Origin: Ruminococcus sp.
GTDB taxonomy: Bacteria; Bacillota; Clostridia; Oscillospirales; Ruminococcaceae
Reading direction: 5' to 3'
NCBI GenBank assembly: GCA_017472145.1
Contig: JAFUQX010000043.1
Span: 1-43,248 of the forward strand
DNA: 43,248 nt
The translations under genes were made by a program, and so were the position numbers. Positions within the stretch are counted from its first letter, which is position 1; every line of letters begins with the position of its first letter. The notes beneath the pieces are model-generated. The model did not search any database, had not been told where the DNA came from, and saw only the letters and a list, made by a program, of their open reading frames with translations. Below are positions 17,128-24,514 of the stretch, piece after piece.

Positions 17128-18300
17128 ATGACTGATTTCATTTATGAAGATGCATTTGAACCGGATGTTTGTATTAAGGTGGTCGGTGTCGGCGGCGCCG
17201 GCGGCAATGCACTGAACTGCATGGTGCAGTCCGGTGTGCAGAACATCGAATATATTGCAGTGAACACAGACGCAAAGGCTCTGAACAATTCCAAGGCCAG
17301 CACCAGGATCCAGATCGGTGCCAAGCTGACCCGCGGCCGCGGCGCAGGCAACAAGCCGGCTGTAGGCGCTGGCAGTGCAGAGGAAAATGCAGAGGAGATC
17401 GAGTCTGCACTGAAGGGTGCGGACATGGTATTTATCACCGCTGGTATGGGCGGCGGTACAGGTACTGGTGCTGCTCCGGTTGTGGCTCGTATTGCAAAGG
17501 ATGCAGGCATTCTGACCGTAGCTGTCGTTACCAAGCCCTTCGCTTTTGAGCGTGAGCAGAAGATGGTTCAGGCTGAAAAGGGCATTGAGGAGCTGAAGAA
17601 GTACGTAGACTCCCTGATCGTGATCCCGAATGAAAAGCTTCTGGACGGCGATGACAAGCCGCTGACCATGAGAGAGTCCTTCTCCCGTGCCGATGACATT
17701 CTGGAAAAGGGTGTTCGCAGCATTTCCGATCTGATCGTGGAGGAAGGCTATATCAATCTGGATTTTGCGGATATTACGACCATTATGCGCGGCGCTGGCT
17801 ATGCACATATGGCGATCGGTCATGGCTCCGGTAAGGACAAGGCCAAGATCGCTGCGGCTGAGGTTATTGCAAGCCCGCTGCTGGAGACATCCATTGAGGG
17901 TGCAAAGCGCCTGCTGATCAATATTTCCATGAGTGAGGATGTACTGTCCTCTGATGTGGATACAGCAACCAAGCTGATCACGGAGAAGGCTGCAGACAAT
18001 GTAGAGTCTATCTTCGGTACAGCCTTTAAGCCGGATATGCACGATGAGATGACCATTACAGTGATTGCAACTGGCTTTGAGGATCCGGATGCACCGGCTG
18101 AGGAAGAAGCAGCTGAAGCGGCAGAGGACGCACCGGCTCAGGAGGAACCGATCGTGGTTGAAAATCCGAAGGTAGCGGATGTGAAGGTAAGCAGCCCGAC
18201 TGCATCCATTCCGGCTCAGGAGCAGAAGGCCAGCACAGCATCCTCCATGCTGGATGCAGATGAATGGGAGACCATTTTCAAGATTCTGGATGAGAGATAA
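17128..18300 (+). CDS. ftsZ: Cell division GTPase FtsZ
   Basis: FtsZ is the tubulin-like GTPase that forms the division ring. The 390 residues include the nucleotide-binding GVGGAGGNALN near the N-terminus, the tubulin signature GGGTGTGAAP, and the T7 catalytic loop NLDFADI. After about residue 310 comes an acidic Ala/Glu/Pro linker, then a C-terminal peptide ending WETIFKILDER, which takes the place of the usual FtsA/SepF-binding tail. No ftsA is nearby, so membrane tethering probably uses SepF or another anchor. ATG 17128 is preceded by AGGAGG (17112-17117). It has its own promoter and a terminator right after it. Confidence 0.99.
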   Translation: MTDFIYEDAFEPDVCIKVVGVGGAGGNALNCMVQSGVQNIEYIAVNTDAKALNNSKASTRIQIGAKLTRGRGAGNKPAVGAGSAEENAEEIESALKGADMVFITAGMGGGTGTGAAPVVARIAKDAGILTVAVVTKPFAFEREQKMVQAEKGIEELKKYVDSLIVIPNEKLLDGDDKPLTMRESFSRADDILEKGVRSISDLIVEEGYINLDFADITTIMRGAGYAHMAIGHGSGKDKAKIAAAEVIASPLLETSIEGAKRLLINISMSEDVLSSDVDTATKLITEKAADNVESIFGTAFKPDMHDEMTITVIATGFEDPDAPAEEEAAEAAEDAPAQEEPIVVENPKVADVKVSSPTASIPAQEQKASTASSMLDADEWETIFKILDER

Positions 18301-18317
18301 GCAAACAGGACATAGGG

Positions 18318-18351
18318 CAGGTACGGAAGTGTATATCCGTACCTGTTTTTT
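18318..18351 (+). terminator. Intrinsic terminator after ftsZ
   Basis: CAGGTACGGA (18318-18327) and TCCGTACCTG (18336-18345) form a perfect 10-bp stem with an 8-base loop, followed directly by six T. It marks the end of the dcw transcription unit. Confidence 0.95.
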
Positions 18352-18448
18352 GTGGAGGGGATGTGTGCATTCTGACAGAAAATCGAACGCCAAAACTGTC
18401 TGAAATGCCGTTTTTTTCCGGATAGTTTTTGTTTTTGGTGGAATTATA

Positions 18449-18477
18449 TTGACAATAAATCGCTTTTTGGATATAAT
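18449..18477 (+). promoter_or_regulatory. Perfect consensus SigA promoter of the sigH-like gene
   Basis: TTGACA (18449-18454) and TATAAT (18472-18477) with 17 bp between them match the housekeeping consensus exactly. Transcription should start near 18484, so the sigma-factor gene must begin downstream of that point. Confidence 0.92.
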
Positions 18478-18523
18478 AAAAAGGTACAGACTGATTCAGA
18501 TGACAATGGTAGGGAGTGTGCAC

Positions 18524-19084
18524 TTGAATAAACCGGAACTGAAGGATTGTACTGATGAGCAGCTGGCCGTAATGGCGGGGAGCAGCTCGGAGGCCATGTG
18601 TGAATTGCTTGCAAGATACACAAAGTGGATTCGCTGGAAGGCATCGCAGATGAGCGGAGCAGTGGAAGCGGACGATCTGGCCCAGGAGGGTTTTTTAGGA
18701 TTTCTGTCGGCGGTAGCCAGCTTTGATGGGGAACGAAATGTAAAGTTTTCTACTTATGCAGGGGTATGTATTGTCAACAGGATGCGTTCGGTGGTGCGCA
18801 GCAGCAGCCGGATCCCCACACCAGTGGGAGATACGACGGATCCCGTCTTTGAGACAGAGGATACAGCTGCAGGGCCGGATTCTATTGTCATGCAGCGTGA
18901 GGAGCAGACCGCCTTCCGGCAGGATCTGATCCGGCAGCTTTCACCGCAGGAATATCAGGTGTGTATGATGTTCATGGGCGGAGCTGCATACGCAGTGATA
19001 GCGGAAAAGCTGTCCATTTCCGTGAAAACAGTCGATAACGCATTGCAGCGGGCCAAGCGGAAGCTCAGGCGGCGTACAATGTGA
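18524..19084 (+). CDS. Sigma-70 family factor, SigH-like
   Basis: A 186-residue sigma factor with region 2 (RYTKWIRWKASQ, DDLAQEGFLGFLSAVASFD, KFSTYAGVCIVNRM) and region 4 (LSPQEYQVCMMFMGG followed by a helix-turn-helix ending VDNALQRAKRKLRR). Size, the lack of region 1 and the DLAQEG core resemble SigH, the transition-phase sigma factor of Bacillus and clostridia; other group 3 sigma factors remain possible. The start is uncertain: TTG 18524 lies 7 bases after AGGGAG, but ATG codons at 18500 and 18506 are also in frame. A frame beginning at 18449 is impossible because that is the -35 element of its own promoter. The short RNA-like element downstream may be in the same transcript. Confidence 0.85.
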   Translation: MNKPELKDCTDEQLAVMAGSSSEAMCELLARYTKWIRWKASQMSGAVEADDLAQEGFLGFLSAVASFDGERNVKFSTYAGVCIVNRMRSVVRSSSRIPTPVGDTTDPVFETEDTAAGPDSIVMQREEQTAFRQDLIRQLSPQEYQVCMMFMGGAAYAVIAEKLSISVKTVDNALQRAKRKLRRRTM

Positions 19085-19092
19085 AGCAATAT

Positions 19093-19161
19093 GGTCCGGT
19101 AGCTTAAACAGCAGAGCAAGACGCAAGCGTCAGGTGTCGGTGTGAATCCGTTCCCGGTCCA
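19093..19161 (+). ncRNA. Candidate tRNA-like element without an anticodon arm
   Basis: GGTCCGG (19093-19099) pairs with CCGGTCC (19154-19160) with one T-T mismatch, like an acceptor stem. TA, then GCTT, AAACAGCA and GAGC (102-117 of the 19000 block) mimic positions 8-25 of a tRNA including the D arm. CGG-TGTGAAT-CCG (19138-19150) resembles a T arm with a T-loop motif. In place of the anticodon arm is a tight hairpin GACG-CAAG-CGTC (19120-19131) with only four loop bases. It cannot decode a codon. It is either a decayed tRNA or a structured RNA using a tRNA-like elbow. Confidence 0.35.
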
Positions 19162-19177
19162 AAACAACTCATGCAAT

Positions 19178-19199
19178 GCTGCTGTCAGGACGCAGCAGC
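19178..19199 (+). other. GC-rich hairpin upstream of the zinc-ribbon gene
   Basis: GCTGCTGT (19178-19185) pairs with GCAGCAGC (19192-19199) including one wobble, around a 6-base loop. It sits between the tRNA-like element and the ribosome binding site of the next gene. No T-tract follows, so it is not an intrinsic terminator. Confidence 0.5.
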
Positions 19200-19239
19200 G
19201 GAATTTTCCGGAGGGAAGATTCAGAAAGGAAAGGTCACT

Positions 19240-19527
19240 ATGTACGAAGATAAGACTTTAGTATGCAAGGATTGCGGCGGGGAATTTGTTTTCACAGCCG
19301 GCGAACAGGAATTCTACGCTGAGAAGGGCTTTGTAAATGAGCCGAAGCGCTGCAAGGCTTGCCGTGATGCGAAGAAGGTTGCAGCTGGCGGTTCTTCCAA
19401 GCCGGAGCGTGAAATGTTCATTGGAACATGTGCATCCTGCGGCGGCGAGGCCAAGGTTCCGTTCCAGCCGAGAGAAGACCGTGCAGTATACTGCAGCGAG
19501 TGCTTCGCAAAGATGAAGGCTGAATAA
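19240..19527 (+). CDS. Small protein with two four-cysteine zinc ribbons
   Basis: A 95-residue protein with eight cysteines in four CxxC pairs: C9/C12 with C38/C41, and C64/C67 with C85/C88. The first half (KTLVCKDCGGEFVFTAGEQ through KRCKACRD) matches the family annotated as probable zinc-ribbon domain (zf-trcl type). The second half is another ribbon of similar build. Function is unknown; proteins of this type are often nucleic-acid or metal-binding. ATG 19240 follows AAAGGAAAGG. It may share the sigH transcript, since no clear promoter is seen in the 155-bp gap. No hydrophobic segments are present. Confidence 0.85.
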   Translation: MYEDKTLVCKDCGGEFVFTAGEQEFYAEKGFVNEPKRCKACRDAKKVAAGGSSKPEREMFIGTCASCGGEAKVPFQPREDRAVYCSECFAKMKAE

Positions 19528-19563
19528 AAGGACAAAAGGATGGGGCATGGCGGAAGCTGTGCC

Positions 19564-19594
19564 TTGTCTTGCATAAGGCGCTGTGCCTTATAAT
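19564..19594 (+). promoter_or_regulatory. Candidate promoter with inverted repeat before the DUF1858 gene
   Basis: TATAAT lies at 19589-19594. The -35 is weak: TCTTGC at 19567-19572 (16-bp spacer) or TTGTCT at 19564-19569 (19-bp spacer). The spacer and start of the -10 carry the inverted repeat TAAGGC (19574-19579) / GCCTTA (19585-19590). Repressor operators often have this placement, but the repeat is short. Confidence 0.45.
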
Positions 19595-19615
19595 AAAAAC
19601 AGGAGGAAAAATAAA

Positions 19616-19828
19616 ATGGCTGTTACAATTACAAAGGATACCATTATCGGAGATATTCTGGATATCGCACCGCAGACTGCACCGACCTTCCTGGAGATCG
19701 GTATGCACTGCCTGGGCTGCCCGGCTTCCCGCGGGGAGACTGTTGAGGAGGCCTGCATGGTGCACGGTGTAAATTGTGAGGAGCTTCTTGAAAAGCTGAA
19801 TCAGCAGATTGCTGCTTCTGAAGCGTAA
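19616..19828 (+). CDS. DUF1858 domain protein (hybrid-cluster-protein-associated redox disulfide type)
   Basis: A 70-residue protein that begins with an IT-type strand and carries HCLGCPAS, a CxxC pair at C32 and C35, plus a later Cys in GVNCEEL. This matches the DUF1858 family, small cytoplasmic proteins with a possible redox disulfide that occur alone or fused to other domains. Its biochemical role is not established. ATG 19616 follows AGGAGG (19601-19606). A strong terminator follows the gene. A promoter with an overlapping inverted repeat lies upstream, which suggests that it can be regulated separately from its neighbours. Confidence 0.88.
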   Translation: MAVTITKDTIIGDILDIAPQTAPTFLEIGMHCLGCPASRGETVEEACMVHGVNCEELLEKLNQQIAASEA

Positions 19829-19842
19829 AGGAAATTCCAATC

Positions 19843-19875
19843 AGGCGGCTGTCGGCAGGACGGCCGCCTATTTTT
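19843..19875 (+). terminator. Strong hairpin terminator directly before trmK
   Basis: AGGCGGCTGTC (19843-19853) pairs with GACGGCCGCCT (19859-19869), with one T-G wobble, around GGCAG, followed by ATTTTT (19870-19875). The trmK ribosome binding site begins only five bases later, so it could act as an attenuator as well as ending the DUF1858 transcript. Confidence 0.85.
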
Positions 19876-19893
19876 GGTTAGAGGTGAGATTTT

Positions 19894-20574
19894 GTGCTGA
19901 CAAAACGACTGGCGGCCTGTGCGGAGCTGGTATCAGGCCGTGGAATTGCCTGTGATGTGGGAACAGACCATGCCTATCTGGCTGCGGAGCTGCTCCGGAG
20001 CAGACGCTGTAAAAGCGTGATCGCATCGGACATCGGGGAAGGCCCTCTCCAGGCTGCAAAGCGGACGCTGGAGCAGATGGGACTGCTTCAGCATGCGGAG
20101 CTGATCCTGTCCGATGGCCTGAGACAGATTCCTCCGGAGGGTGTGACAGATGTGATCATCGCCGGAATGGGCGGAGAGACCATGATCCATATACTCAGTG
20201 AATGCACGTGGATGCAGGCGGATGTAAACCTGATCCTGCAGCCTATGACAAAAGCCCCTCTGCTGCGGAGCTGGCTCACAGAAAATGGCTACAGCCTTGT
20301 GCAGGAGAAGATCGTGCAGGAGGGGCGTTTTTTCTATACGGTCATGCAGGTGCAGCAGGATGGAAAGGCACATTCTTTGGATGCCTTTGAGAGAGAGCTG
20401 GGCACAGTGGACTGGGACGAAGAAACCGTAAGGGCCTATGGACGATTCCGTCTGGGCCACTATCGCCGTCTTGCAAAGCAGATGCAGGCTGCACAGCCGG
20501 AGATGGCAGAGGAATACCGCAGACTGGCCGGGCAGCTGGAGGAGAAATGCAGAGCGGAGGAGGAAACGCAATGA
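19894..20574 (+). CDS. trmK: tRNA (adenine22-N1)-methyltransferase TrmK
   Basis: TrmK uses SAM to methylate N1 of adenine 22 in the D arm of certain tRNAs. The 226-residue protein has the family's N-terminal block RLAACAELV, the SAM-binding ACDVGTDHAYLAAEL, IASDIGEGPLQAAK and IIAGMGGETM, then a C-terminal helical region typical of YqfN/TrmK. The start is GTG at 19894 behind AGAGGTGAG. The stop overlaps the next start as ATGA. trmK followed by a Nif3-family gene is the arrangement of yqfN-yqfO in Bacillus. Transcription must pass the terminator at 19843-19875 unless a promoter not seen here exists. Confidence 0.94.
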   Translation: MLTKRLAACAELVSGRGIACDVGTDHAYLAAELLRSRRCKSVIASDIGEGPLQAAKRTLEQMGLLQHAELILSDGLRQIPPEGVTDVIIAGMGGETMIHILSECTWMQADVNLILQPMTKAPLLRSWLTENGYSLVQEKIVQEGRFFYTVMQVQQDGKAHSLDAFERELGTVDWDEETVRAYGRFRLGHYRRLAKQMQAAQPEMAEEYRRLAGQLEEKCRAEEETQ

Positions 20575-21356
20575 GAACTGTTGGAGAGATATATAAGGAA
20601 ATTGACCGGATCGCACCCTTTTGTACACAGGAGAAGTGGGACAACAGCGGACTTCTGGTGGGAGACAGAACCATGCCGGCTGACCGGATCTATATCAGCC
20701 TGGATATTTCAAATGAATCCATAGAAGCAGCAAAGGCGGCCGGGGCTCAGCTGATGGTTTCCCATCATCCGGTGATCTTTTCGCCCCTGAAAAGACTCGG
20801 GCCCTCTGATCCGGTGTGGCAGCTTGCAGCAGCGAATATAGCGGCCATCTGCGTACACACGCCCTTGGATATAGCAGAGGGCGGTATAAATACACGCCTT
20901 TATGATATGCTCAGAGAAGCGCTGTCCCTTGGTGAGATCATAGGCTCGGCTGACGGCCGGGGCTTTGGCTGGATCGCTGAAAGCGGCTGCGGCTTTGAAG
21001 CCGAAGAACTTGCGGTTGTTCTGAAGGATATCCTTGGCTGCTCCGTTGTACGCTATTGCAAAGGAAACCGTACCATAAGAAAAATCGCACTCTGCGGCGG
21101 AAGCAGCAGTACATTCCTTGAGGATGTTATAGCCGAGGGCTGTGATGCGTTTATAACAGGTGATATAAAGCATGACCGCTGGTATACTGCAAGAAATGCA
21201 GGGATCGCACTTTTTGACTGCGGTCACTATCACACGGAATGCATGGCTCAGGAGATCTTTGCGGAGAAGCTGAGAGAAGCCTTCCCGGATGCGGAGATCA
21301 TCTGTGAGACCCAGGGTGACCCGGTTTCCTATGTATGGGGAGGCGCAGGCCGATGA
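20571..21356 (+). CDS. Nif3-family protein (YqfO-like, dinuclear metal)
   Basis: A 261-residue Nif3/YqfO-type protein. Metal-ligand blocks are visible: SHHPVIFSPLK, CVHTPLDIAEGGIN and DCGHYHTE near the C-terminus, which hold a dinuclear metal site. Some members are annotated GTP cyclohydrolase I type 2, but the true substrate of most is unknown. The protein lacks the central extra domain that makes Bacillus YqfO longer (about 370 residues), so it is the short form. Its ATG at 20571 overlaps the trmK stop (ATGA) and the next gene starts in the same manner, so the three are probably translated in a coupled way. Confidence 0.92.
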   Translation: MRTVGEIYKEIDRIAPFCTQEKWDNSGLLVGDRTMPADRIYISLDISNESIEAAKAAGAQLMVSHHPVIFSPLKRLGPSDPVWQLAAANIAAICVHTPLDIAEGGINTRLYDMLREALSLGEIIGSADGRGFGWIAESGCGFEAEELAVVLKDILGCSVVRYCKGNRTIRKIALCGGSSSTFLEDVIAEGCDAFITGDIKHDRWYTARNAGIALFDCGHYHTECMAQEIFAEKLREAFPDAEIICETQGDPVSYVWGGAGR

Positions 21357-22177
21357 GTATCTGGAGCTGTCCCGTATGCGGAGGGGACATGGAGCGCCGG
21401 GAGCGAAGCCTTGTGTGCAGCAAGGGGCATATGTTTGATTATGCCCGGAGCGGCTATGTGAATCTCCTGCCTGTCAACCGCAAGCGGACGAAGGATCCCG
21501 GCGACAATGCCCTTATGGTACAGGCCAGGCGCTCCTTTCTGAATGCAGGCTACTATAAGCCGCTGTGTGATCGGCTGTGCGGTGTGCTTGTACCGCTGAG
21601 CCCTGCGCAGGGCGTGCTGCTGGATGCAGGCTGCGGAGAAGGGTATTATACGAAAAATGCAGCGGAAGCCCTTGCGCAGAGCGGAAAGCAGATGGAGGTC
21701 TATGGTGTGGACATTGCCAAGTGTGCCGTGGATGCAGCGGCCAGGAGCTGCAAGTCCGCCGGCTTTGCAGTGGGCAGCGTCTTTCATCTTCCGGTGAAGG
21801 ACGAAAGCTGTGATGTGCTCATGTCCCTGTTTGCACCCTATTGCGGCGGCGAATTCCAGCGGGTCCTGAAGCCGGAGGGAAAAATGGTGCTGGTCATTCC
21901 CGGAGAGATGCATCTCATGGGTCTGAAGCAGGCGATCTATGATAAACCCTATGCAAATGAGGTGCAGGATTATGCACTGGAGGGCTTCCGGTTTCTGGGT
22001 GCAGAGCGTGTGGAGGCAGAAATTTTCCTTGAAAATTCTGAGGATATCCGCAGTCTTTTCTCCATGACGCCCTATTATTATAAGACAGGACGGGAGGAGC
22101 ATCGGCGTCTGGAGGAGCTGGAAGAGCTTCGGACACAGATCTCCTTTGAAATATTACAGTATGAGAAAGAGGTGTAG
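21353..22177 (+). CDS. 23S rRNA guanine-N1 methyltransferase RlmA family
   Basis: A 274-residue SAM-dependent methyltransferase with an N-terminal zinc finger: CPVC (C6, C9), then CSKGH (C21, H25) and the segment FDYARSGYVNLL, all hallmarks of RlmA. The SAM site is VLLDAGCGEGYYT, followed by GVDIAKCAVDAAA. Family members methylate G745 (RlmAI) or G748 (RlmAII, also called TlrB, linked to macrolide tolerance) in 23S rRNA; which one cannot be decided here. ATG 21353 overlaps the previous stop as ATGA and is preceded by GGGGAGG. A start at 21335 would reach further into the Nif3 gene without support. Confidence 0.92.
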   Translation: MSIWSCPVCGGDMERRERSLVCSKGHMFDYARSGYVNLLPVNRKRTKDPGDNALMVQARRSFLNAGYYKPLCDRLCGVLVPLSPAQGVLLDAGCGEGYYTKNAAEALAQSGKQMEVYGVDIAKCAVDAAARSCKSAGFAVGSVFHLPVKDESCDVLMSLFAPYCGGEFQRVLKPEGKMVLVIPGEMHLMGLKQAIYDKPYANEVQDYALEGFRFLGAERVEAEIFLENSEDIRSLFSMTPYYYKTGREEHRRLEELEELRTQISFEILQYEKEV

Positions 22178-22180
22178 CCA

Positions 22181-23938
22181 GTGGCTTTAGATGGTGCGTT
22201 TTTATATGCCGTCCGGAAGGAAATGGAGGGTCTGATCGGTTCTCGTGTGGAGAAGGTCCATCAGCCGGCTCGTGAGGAGATCATTCTCTCTCTGCGCAGC
22301 CGTGAGGGCAGCTGCAAGGTGCTGATCTCCGCATCGGCTGACCGTGCGAGAATTCATCTGACCGATGTGACGGTGGAGAATCCCAAAGCGCCGCCTATGT
22401 TCTGTATGCTGCTCCGGAAGCGGCTGGGCAGCGGCAAGCTCCTTTCAATCCGCCAGGACGGGCTGGAGCGTGTGCTCTATCTGGATTTTTCCTGTGTCAA
22501 TGAGCTGGGCGATGTAGTGCAGCTGACATTGGCCTGTGAGATCATGGGGCGGTATTCCAACCTGATTCTGATCGATGAAAATGGAAAGATCATTGACAGC
22601 ATCAAGCGGGTAGATGCGGAAATGTCCAGCAAGCGTCTGGTACTGCCGGGCATGCTTTATGAGACACCGCCGAGAGATGAACGGCTGAATTTCCTTGAGA
22701 CGTCTCAGGATGCCCTGAGAGACGCTTTGAAGGGGCAGGCAGGGTCTCTCCTCAAGGTACTGCTGGGGACGCTGGAGGGCGTTTCTCCGGTGCTTGTGCG
22801 TGAATGGGCATTTTATGCCGGACGGGGTGCAGACATCCGCACCGAGGAGATGAGCGAGGAGGTCTGTGACCGCCTGTGCTATGCCATCGGCCGGACAAAG
22901 GAAATGCTCACAAAGGGCGAGTGCCGGTTTACCATTGCAGTAACAAGAGAGGGTCAGCTGAAGGACTTCTCCTTCCTGCCCCTTCATCAGTACGGTACGC
23001 TTATGATTACCCGTGAAATGCCGTCGGCCTGTGCGCTGCTGGATCATTTCTTTGCCCAGCGTGACAAGGCGGCCCGGATGAAGCAGCGGGCCAATGACCT
23101 GTTCCGGCTGCTGGTGCAGACCACCGAACGTATCGGGCGGCGTATCTCCTCCCAGACAGAGGAGCTGGAGCAGTGTAAAGAGAAGGAAGGCCTGCGCAGA
23201 CAGGCTGACCTGATTTCCGCCAATCTCTATCGCCTGCAGAAGGGCGATTCCGAAGCCATTCTGGAGGATTTCTACGAGCCGGACTGTCCCCGTGTGACCA
23301 TTCCCCTGGATGTGCGTCTGACACCACCCCAGAATGCCCAGCGGTACTATGCGGCCTATAAAAAGGCATGTACAGCGGAGAAAGTTCTGGCCGAGCAGAT
23401 CGCATCGGGACGGGAGGAGCTGCTGTATCTGGACAGCGTGCTGGATGTGCTGACCCGGGCCGAGACGGAGAACGAGCTGGAGCAGCTGCGGCTGGAGCTG
23501 GCGGAGCAGGGCTATGTCCGGGCGGTCCGTCTCAAGGGCAAGCCGCCCAGGAGTCTGCCGCCCATGGAATATATTTCCACAGACGGCCTGACCATTCTTG
23601 TGGGACGCAATAACAAGCAGAATGACAAGCTGACCCTCAAGGATGCAGAGAAGCTGGATTACTGGCTGCATACCCAGAATATTCCCGGATCTCATGTCAT
23701 CATCCGTACAGGCGGAGAGGAGCCGTCCATGCAGACCATCCTGGAGGCCGCCCAGCTGGCCGCCTATCACAGTAAGGCACAGACCTCCTCCCAGGTTCCG
23801 GTGGACTACTGTCCGGTGAAATTTGTGAAAAAGCCAGCCGGTACAAAGCCCGGCATGGTCATCTTCTCCAATCAGCATACGGTCTATGTAACGCCTTGTG
23901 CAGACCCTTCTGTCTTTGCAAAGGGAGGGAAGGCCTGA
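22181..23938 (+). CDS. rqcH: NFACT protein RqcH (Rqc2 homologue, ribosome quality control)
   Basis: RqcH binds split 50S subunits carrying stalled peptidyl-tRNA and recruits tRNA-Ala to add C-terminal alanine tails for degradation. The 585 residues show the order of the family: NFACT-N domain (DGAFLYAVRKEMEG onward), a helical and coiled-coil middle (about 290-430) and NFACT-R at about 455-560 (DGLTILVGRNNKQNDKLT, then HVIIRTGG). Older annotations call this family fibronectin-binding protein A. The start is GTG at 22181 behind GAGGTG, 3 bases after rlmA. The stop overlaps the next start as TGATG. Grouping with rRNA and tRNA methyltransferases fits a translation-related operon. Confidence 0.95.
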   Translation: MALDGAFLYAVRKEMEGLIGSRVEKVHQPAREEIILSLRSREGSCKVLISASADRARIHLTDVTVENPKAPPMFCMLLRKRLGSGKLLSIRQDGLERVLYLDFSCVNELGDVVQLTLACEIMGRYSNLILIDENGKIIDSIKRVDAEMSSKRLVLPGMLYETPPRDERLNFLETSQDALRDALKGQAGSLLKVLLGTLEGVSPVLVREWAFYAGRGADIRTEEMSEEVCDRLCYAIGRTKEMLTKGECRFTIAVTREGQLKDFSFLPLHQYGTLMITREMPSACALLDHFFAQRDKAARMKQRANDLFRLLVQTTERIGRRISSQTEELEQCKEKEGLRRQADLISANLYRLQKGDSEAILEDFYEPDCPRVTIPLDVRLTPPQNAQRYYAAYKKACTAEKVLAEQIASGREELLYLDSVLDVLTRAETENELEQLRLELAEQGYVRAVRLKGKPPRSLPPMEYISTDGLTILVGRNNKQNDKLTLKDAEKLDYWLHTQNIPGSHVIIRTGGEEPSMQTILEAAQLAAYHSKAQTSSQVPVDYCPVKFVKKPAGTKPGMVIFSNQHTVYVTPCADPSVFAKGGKA

Positions 23939-24453
23939 TGGTACGGCTGGATGGAACATTTTTCCATCGGGATTGTCTGGAGGTCGCCCCCGATCTGGTG
24001 GGCAAGGTGATCTGCCGCCGCCTGCCGGACGGGACGATATTGCAGGAGCGCATTGCGGAGACAGAGGCCTACCGTGGAACGGAGGATCTGGCCTGTCACG
24101 CCTCCAAGGGGCGCACGCCGAGGACAGAGCTGCTCTATCGGGAGAGCGGCGTGATCTATGTGTATCTGTGCTATGGCATGCACTGGCTGATGAATGTGAT
24201 CACCGGAGAACCGGAGCAGCCCCAGGGAGTGCTCATCCGGGCGGGAGAGGTGCACAGCGGCCCGGCCAAGCTGACCAGATATCTGCAAATTGACAGGAGC
24301 TTCAATGGCGGCAGCTTTGTCACCCATCCGGATCTATGGATCGCAGATGATGGCTTTCGTCCTGCGCTTCGTACAGATGTACGGGTCGGCATTGACTATG
24401 CAGGGGAATACTGGAAGAACAGACCCTGGCGATGGATCGCAGACAAGGGCTGA
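23938..24453 (+). CDS. 3-methyladenine DNA glycosylase (AAG/MPG family)
   Basis: An AAG-type glycosylase that removes alkylated or deaminated purines to start base-excision repair. The protein has 171 residues, slightly shorter than the usual 190-200. Key blocks are ETEAYRG, which contains the catalytic Glu; DLACHASKGRTPRT; the VIYVYLCYGMHWLMNVIT core with the residue that intercalates into DNA; GVLIRAGE; and GPAKLTR. ATG 23938 shares a base with the rqcH stop (TGATG), which implies coupling. A terminator follows. It shows no sign of recent transfer; the shorter length comes mainly from the C-terminal half. Confidence 0.93.
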   Translation: MVRLDGTFFHRDCLEVAPDLVGKVICRRLPDGTILQERIAETEAYRGTEDLACHASKGRTPRTELLYRESGVIYVYLCYGMHWLMNVITGEPEQPQGVLIRAGEVHSGPAKLTRYLQIDRSFNGGSFVTHPDLWIADDGFRPALRTDVRVGIDYAGEYWKNRPWRWIADKG

Positions 24454-24462
24454 AGAGAAACA

Positions 24463-24495
24463 AAAAAGGCTGTTGCATTACGCAGCAGCCTTTTT
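24463..24495. terminator. Bidirectional terminator between converging operons
   Basis: AAAAAGGCTGTTGC (24463-24476) pairs with GCAGCAGCCTTTTT (24482-24495), with one wobble, around ATTAC. A-tract on the left and T-tract on the right make it work on both strands. It ends the trmK-to-glycosylase operon (+) and the nine-gene minus-strand operon. Confidence 0.93.
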
Positions 24496-24514
24496 GCTTT
24501 ATTCAGTCAGATGC

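Noticed and set aside
19093-19161. Functional tRNA gene
   Set aside because: No 7-base anticodon loop, only three good T-stem pairs and a mismatch in the acceptor stem.
22445-23959. 504-codon minus-strand open frame opposite rqcH
   Set aside because: rqcH is clearly coding; the antisense frame lacks motifs.
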